The notes under the pieces are model-generated. The model was not told where the DNA came from and searched no databases. It saw only the letters and a program-made list of their open reading frames with translations. A program made the position numbers and the translations under genes. From assembly GCF_905147045.1 (NCBI RefSeq), contig NC_065911.1, positions 5,642,001-5,706,000 on the forward strand: DNA of 64,000 bases, in the 5' to 3' direction. Below, piece after piece: positions 62,792 through 64,000 of this stretch. The stretch comes from Nymphalis io. Lineage: Eukaryota > Arthropoda > Insecta > Lepidoptera > Nymphalidae. The first letter of the stretch is position 1, and every line of letters starts with the position of its first letter.

Positions 62792-63062
62792 CTGGTGGTA
62801 GAGCTTTGTGCAAGCTCGTCTGGGTTAGGTACCACCCACTCATCAGATATTCTACCGCAAAACAGCAGTACTTGGTATTGTTGTGTTCCGGATTGAAGGG
62901 TGAGTGAGCCCTTATGCTTGTAATTACACTTATTACAAGCACAAGGGTAATAACATCTTAGTTCGGACATTTCTTACAATGCCAATGTCTATGAGCGTTG
63001 GTGACCATTTACCATCAGGTGGTCCATATGCTCGTCCGCCTTCCTATTATATAAAAAAAAAA
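62792..63062 (+). mobile_element. Retroposon family A, rearranged
   Basis: Start and end are intact. The centre lost part of the GTGTAATTACAGGCACAAGG block and gained a small palindrome, GCTTGTAAT...ATTACAAGC, near 62917-62942. Confidence 0.82.
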
Positions 63063-64000
63063 CCTAAATATTTTTTGGTATCGTTATGTTATCGATTTCC
63101 CTTACCAAATAGATAAAGACAATCAACAGTCTTAATATTATGTTTTCCGATACTTTCCAGTACTGTTGTTTGAAATACGACTTATTGTTAATTTTTTAGA
63201 TGTCTTCTACTAACGCTTTTCTCAAAGATTTTCTATATTACTACGTAATATGTGTCTTAAAACTTTCTAACATCGACAACAATAATGATAATATATGTAA
63301 GTAAGTTGGATTTGTGTTAATAATAGTAATTCAGATTTTTTCAGATGAACCACATCTAGAGGGGTTCCATTATTAAATGTAGATTGTATGAATTTTTAGT
63401 ATTCAATACAATTGTAAGAAATATATAAAGAATCCATCTAAAACAAATATGTTAATTTTTTTCCTTAAGCGCGATTTAATGAACAAGACTATAACTTATT
63501 CTACGTAGTTATTATAGCAGTTGACATTGGGAAAGTATACGAACATACATGGTTAGCATATTATTTTGGTATGCAACACGCGATGTTGTGATTGACAGAC
63601 AAATGATTTACGCTGTGGCCCGTGAGCCATACGTGGAAGACCAGTTCGCAACATGACGTCGAATAAGGGTTGACTACCGTTCTATGTAGGTACTTATTAA
63701 ATTAACTTATGTCTTTTGTAGTGTAAATATGTTAGTTTTTAAATAAGATTTTTCTAGTGATTAGTATCAACATTGAGGAAAATTATTAATTGATACTCGT
63801 AATATTTATAGAAATTGGAATTTCTTTAATTATTTTTTCTTAAAAAAATCGATATTTTTTTTGTCTCTTCTCGATCGTATTTTAACGAAGACTTGTCACC
63901 CGGATATATTACAATATTTTTTTAGATATACTTAATTATGTACATTAATAAGCAATTTGTGTTTCATTAATATTAGATACGTATTAGAGCTTGACCCTTG
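63063..64000. other. AT-rich DNA, nothing recognised
   Basis: No gene or repeat signature seen to the end of the window. Confidence 0.45.

Overview
The window is AT-rich nuclear DNA of an insect, almost certainly a butterfly or moth and probably a nymphalid-type butterfly. The evidence is a single arthropod-style kinase exon with a GT splice donor and the density of repeat families I recognise as typical of Lepidoptera: a tRNA-headed SINE of the Metulj type, a ~285 bp A-tailed retroposon, a second tRNA-derived SINE, Helitron-like fragments, and RTE and CR1/Jockey-like LINE pieces. The species cannot be named from sequence alone. There are no bacterial genes, operons or CRISPR arrays.

Only one conventional gene is secure. 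At 36096-36878 on the minus strand lies the first coding exon of a class 2 DYRK protein kinase (Dyrk2; Drosophila smi35A type). It carries the DYRK homology box and the N-lobe through the catalytic loop, and it stops at a GT donor just before the DFG segment. Its 5' side (36879 to about 37260) is a GC-rich leader/promoter with three short upstream ORFs. A CTCF-like core motif sits just beyond it. I found no later exon to the left, so positions 1-36095 are probably intron, or intron plus nested elements, of this gene. Positions from about 37300 to 64000 are upstream DNA.

Region by region. 1-26 kb: AT-rich, with scattered SINE, retroposon and Helitron-like copies. 26.3-27.5 kb: a GC-rich nest in which an internally deleted CR1-like LINE (plus) sits between two pieces of an RTE LINE (minus). 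29.8-30.8 kb: two unassigned minus-strand reading frames with protein-like composition. 35.9-36.0 kb: a compact E-box cluster with an inverted motif pair next to the kinase exon. 37.3-42.9 kb: repeat-poor, except for a ~700 bp inverted-repeat element at 38967-39666. 42.9-63 kb: repeat-dense, with two RTE LINE remnants (one with a 10 bp target-site duplication), several near full-length SINEs (three with target-site duplications) and a degenerate ~190-208 bp tandem duplication.

No new multi-gene system is visible. The observations most worth following are a four-copy foldback MITE-like family, the 39 kb inverted-repeat element, the stacked upstream ORFs of the DYRK gene, and the nested LINE structure. 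Family names come from memory of lepidopteran repeats and were not searched.
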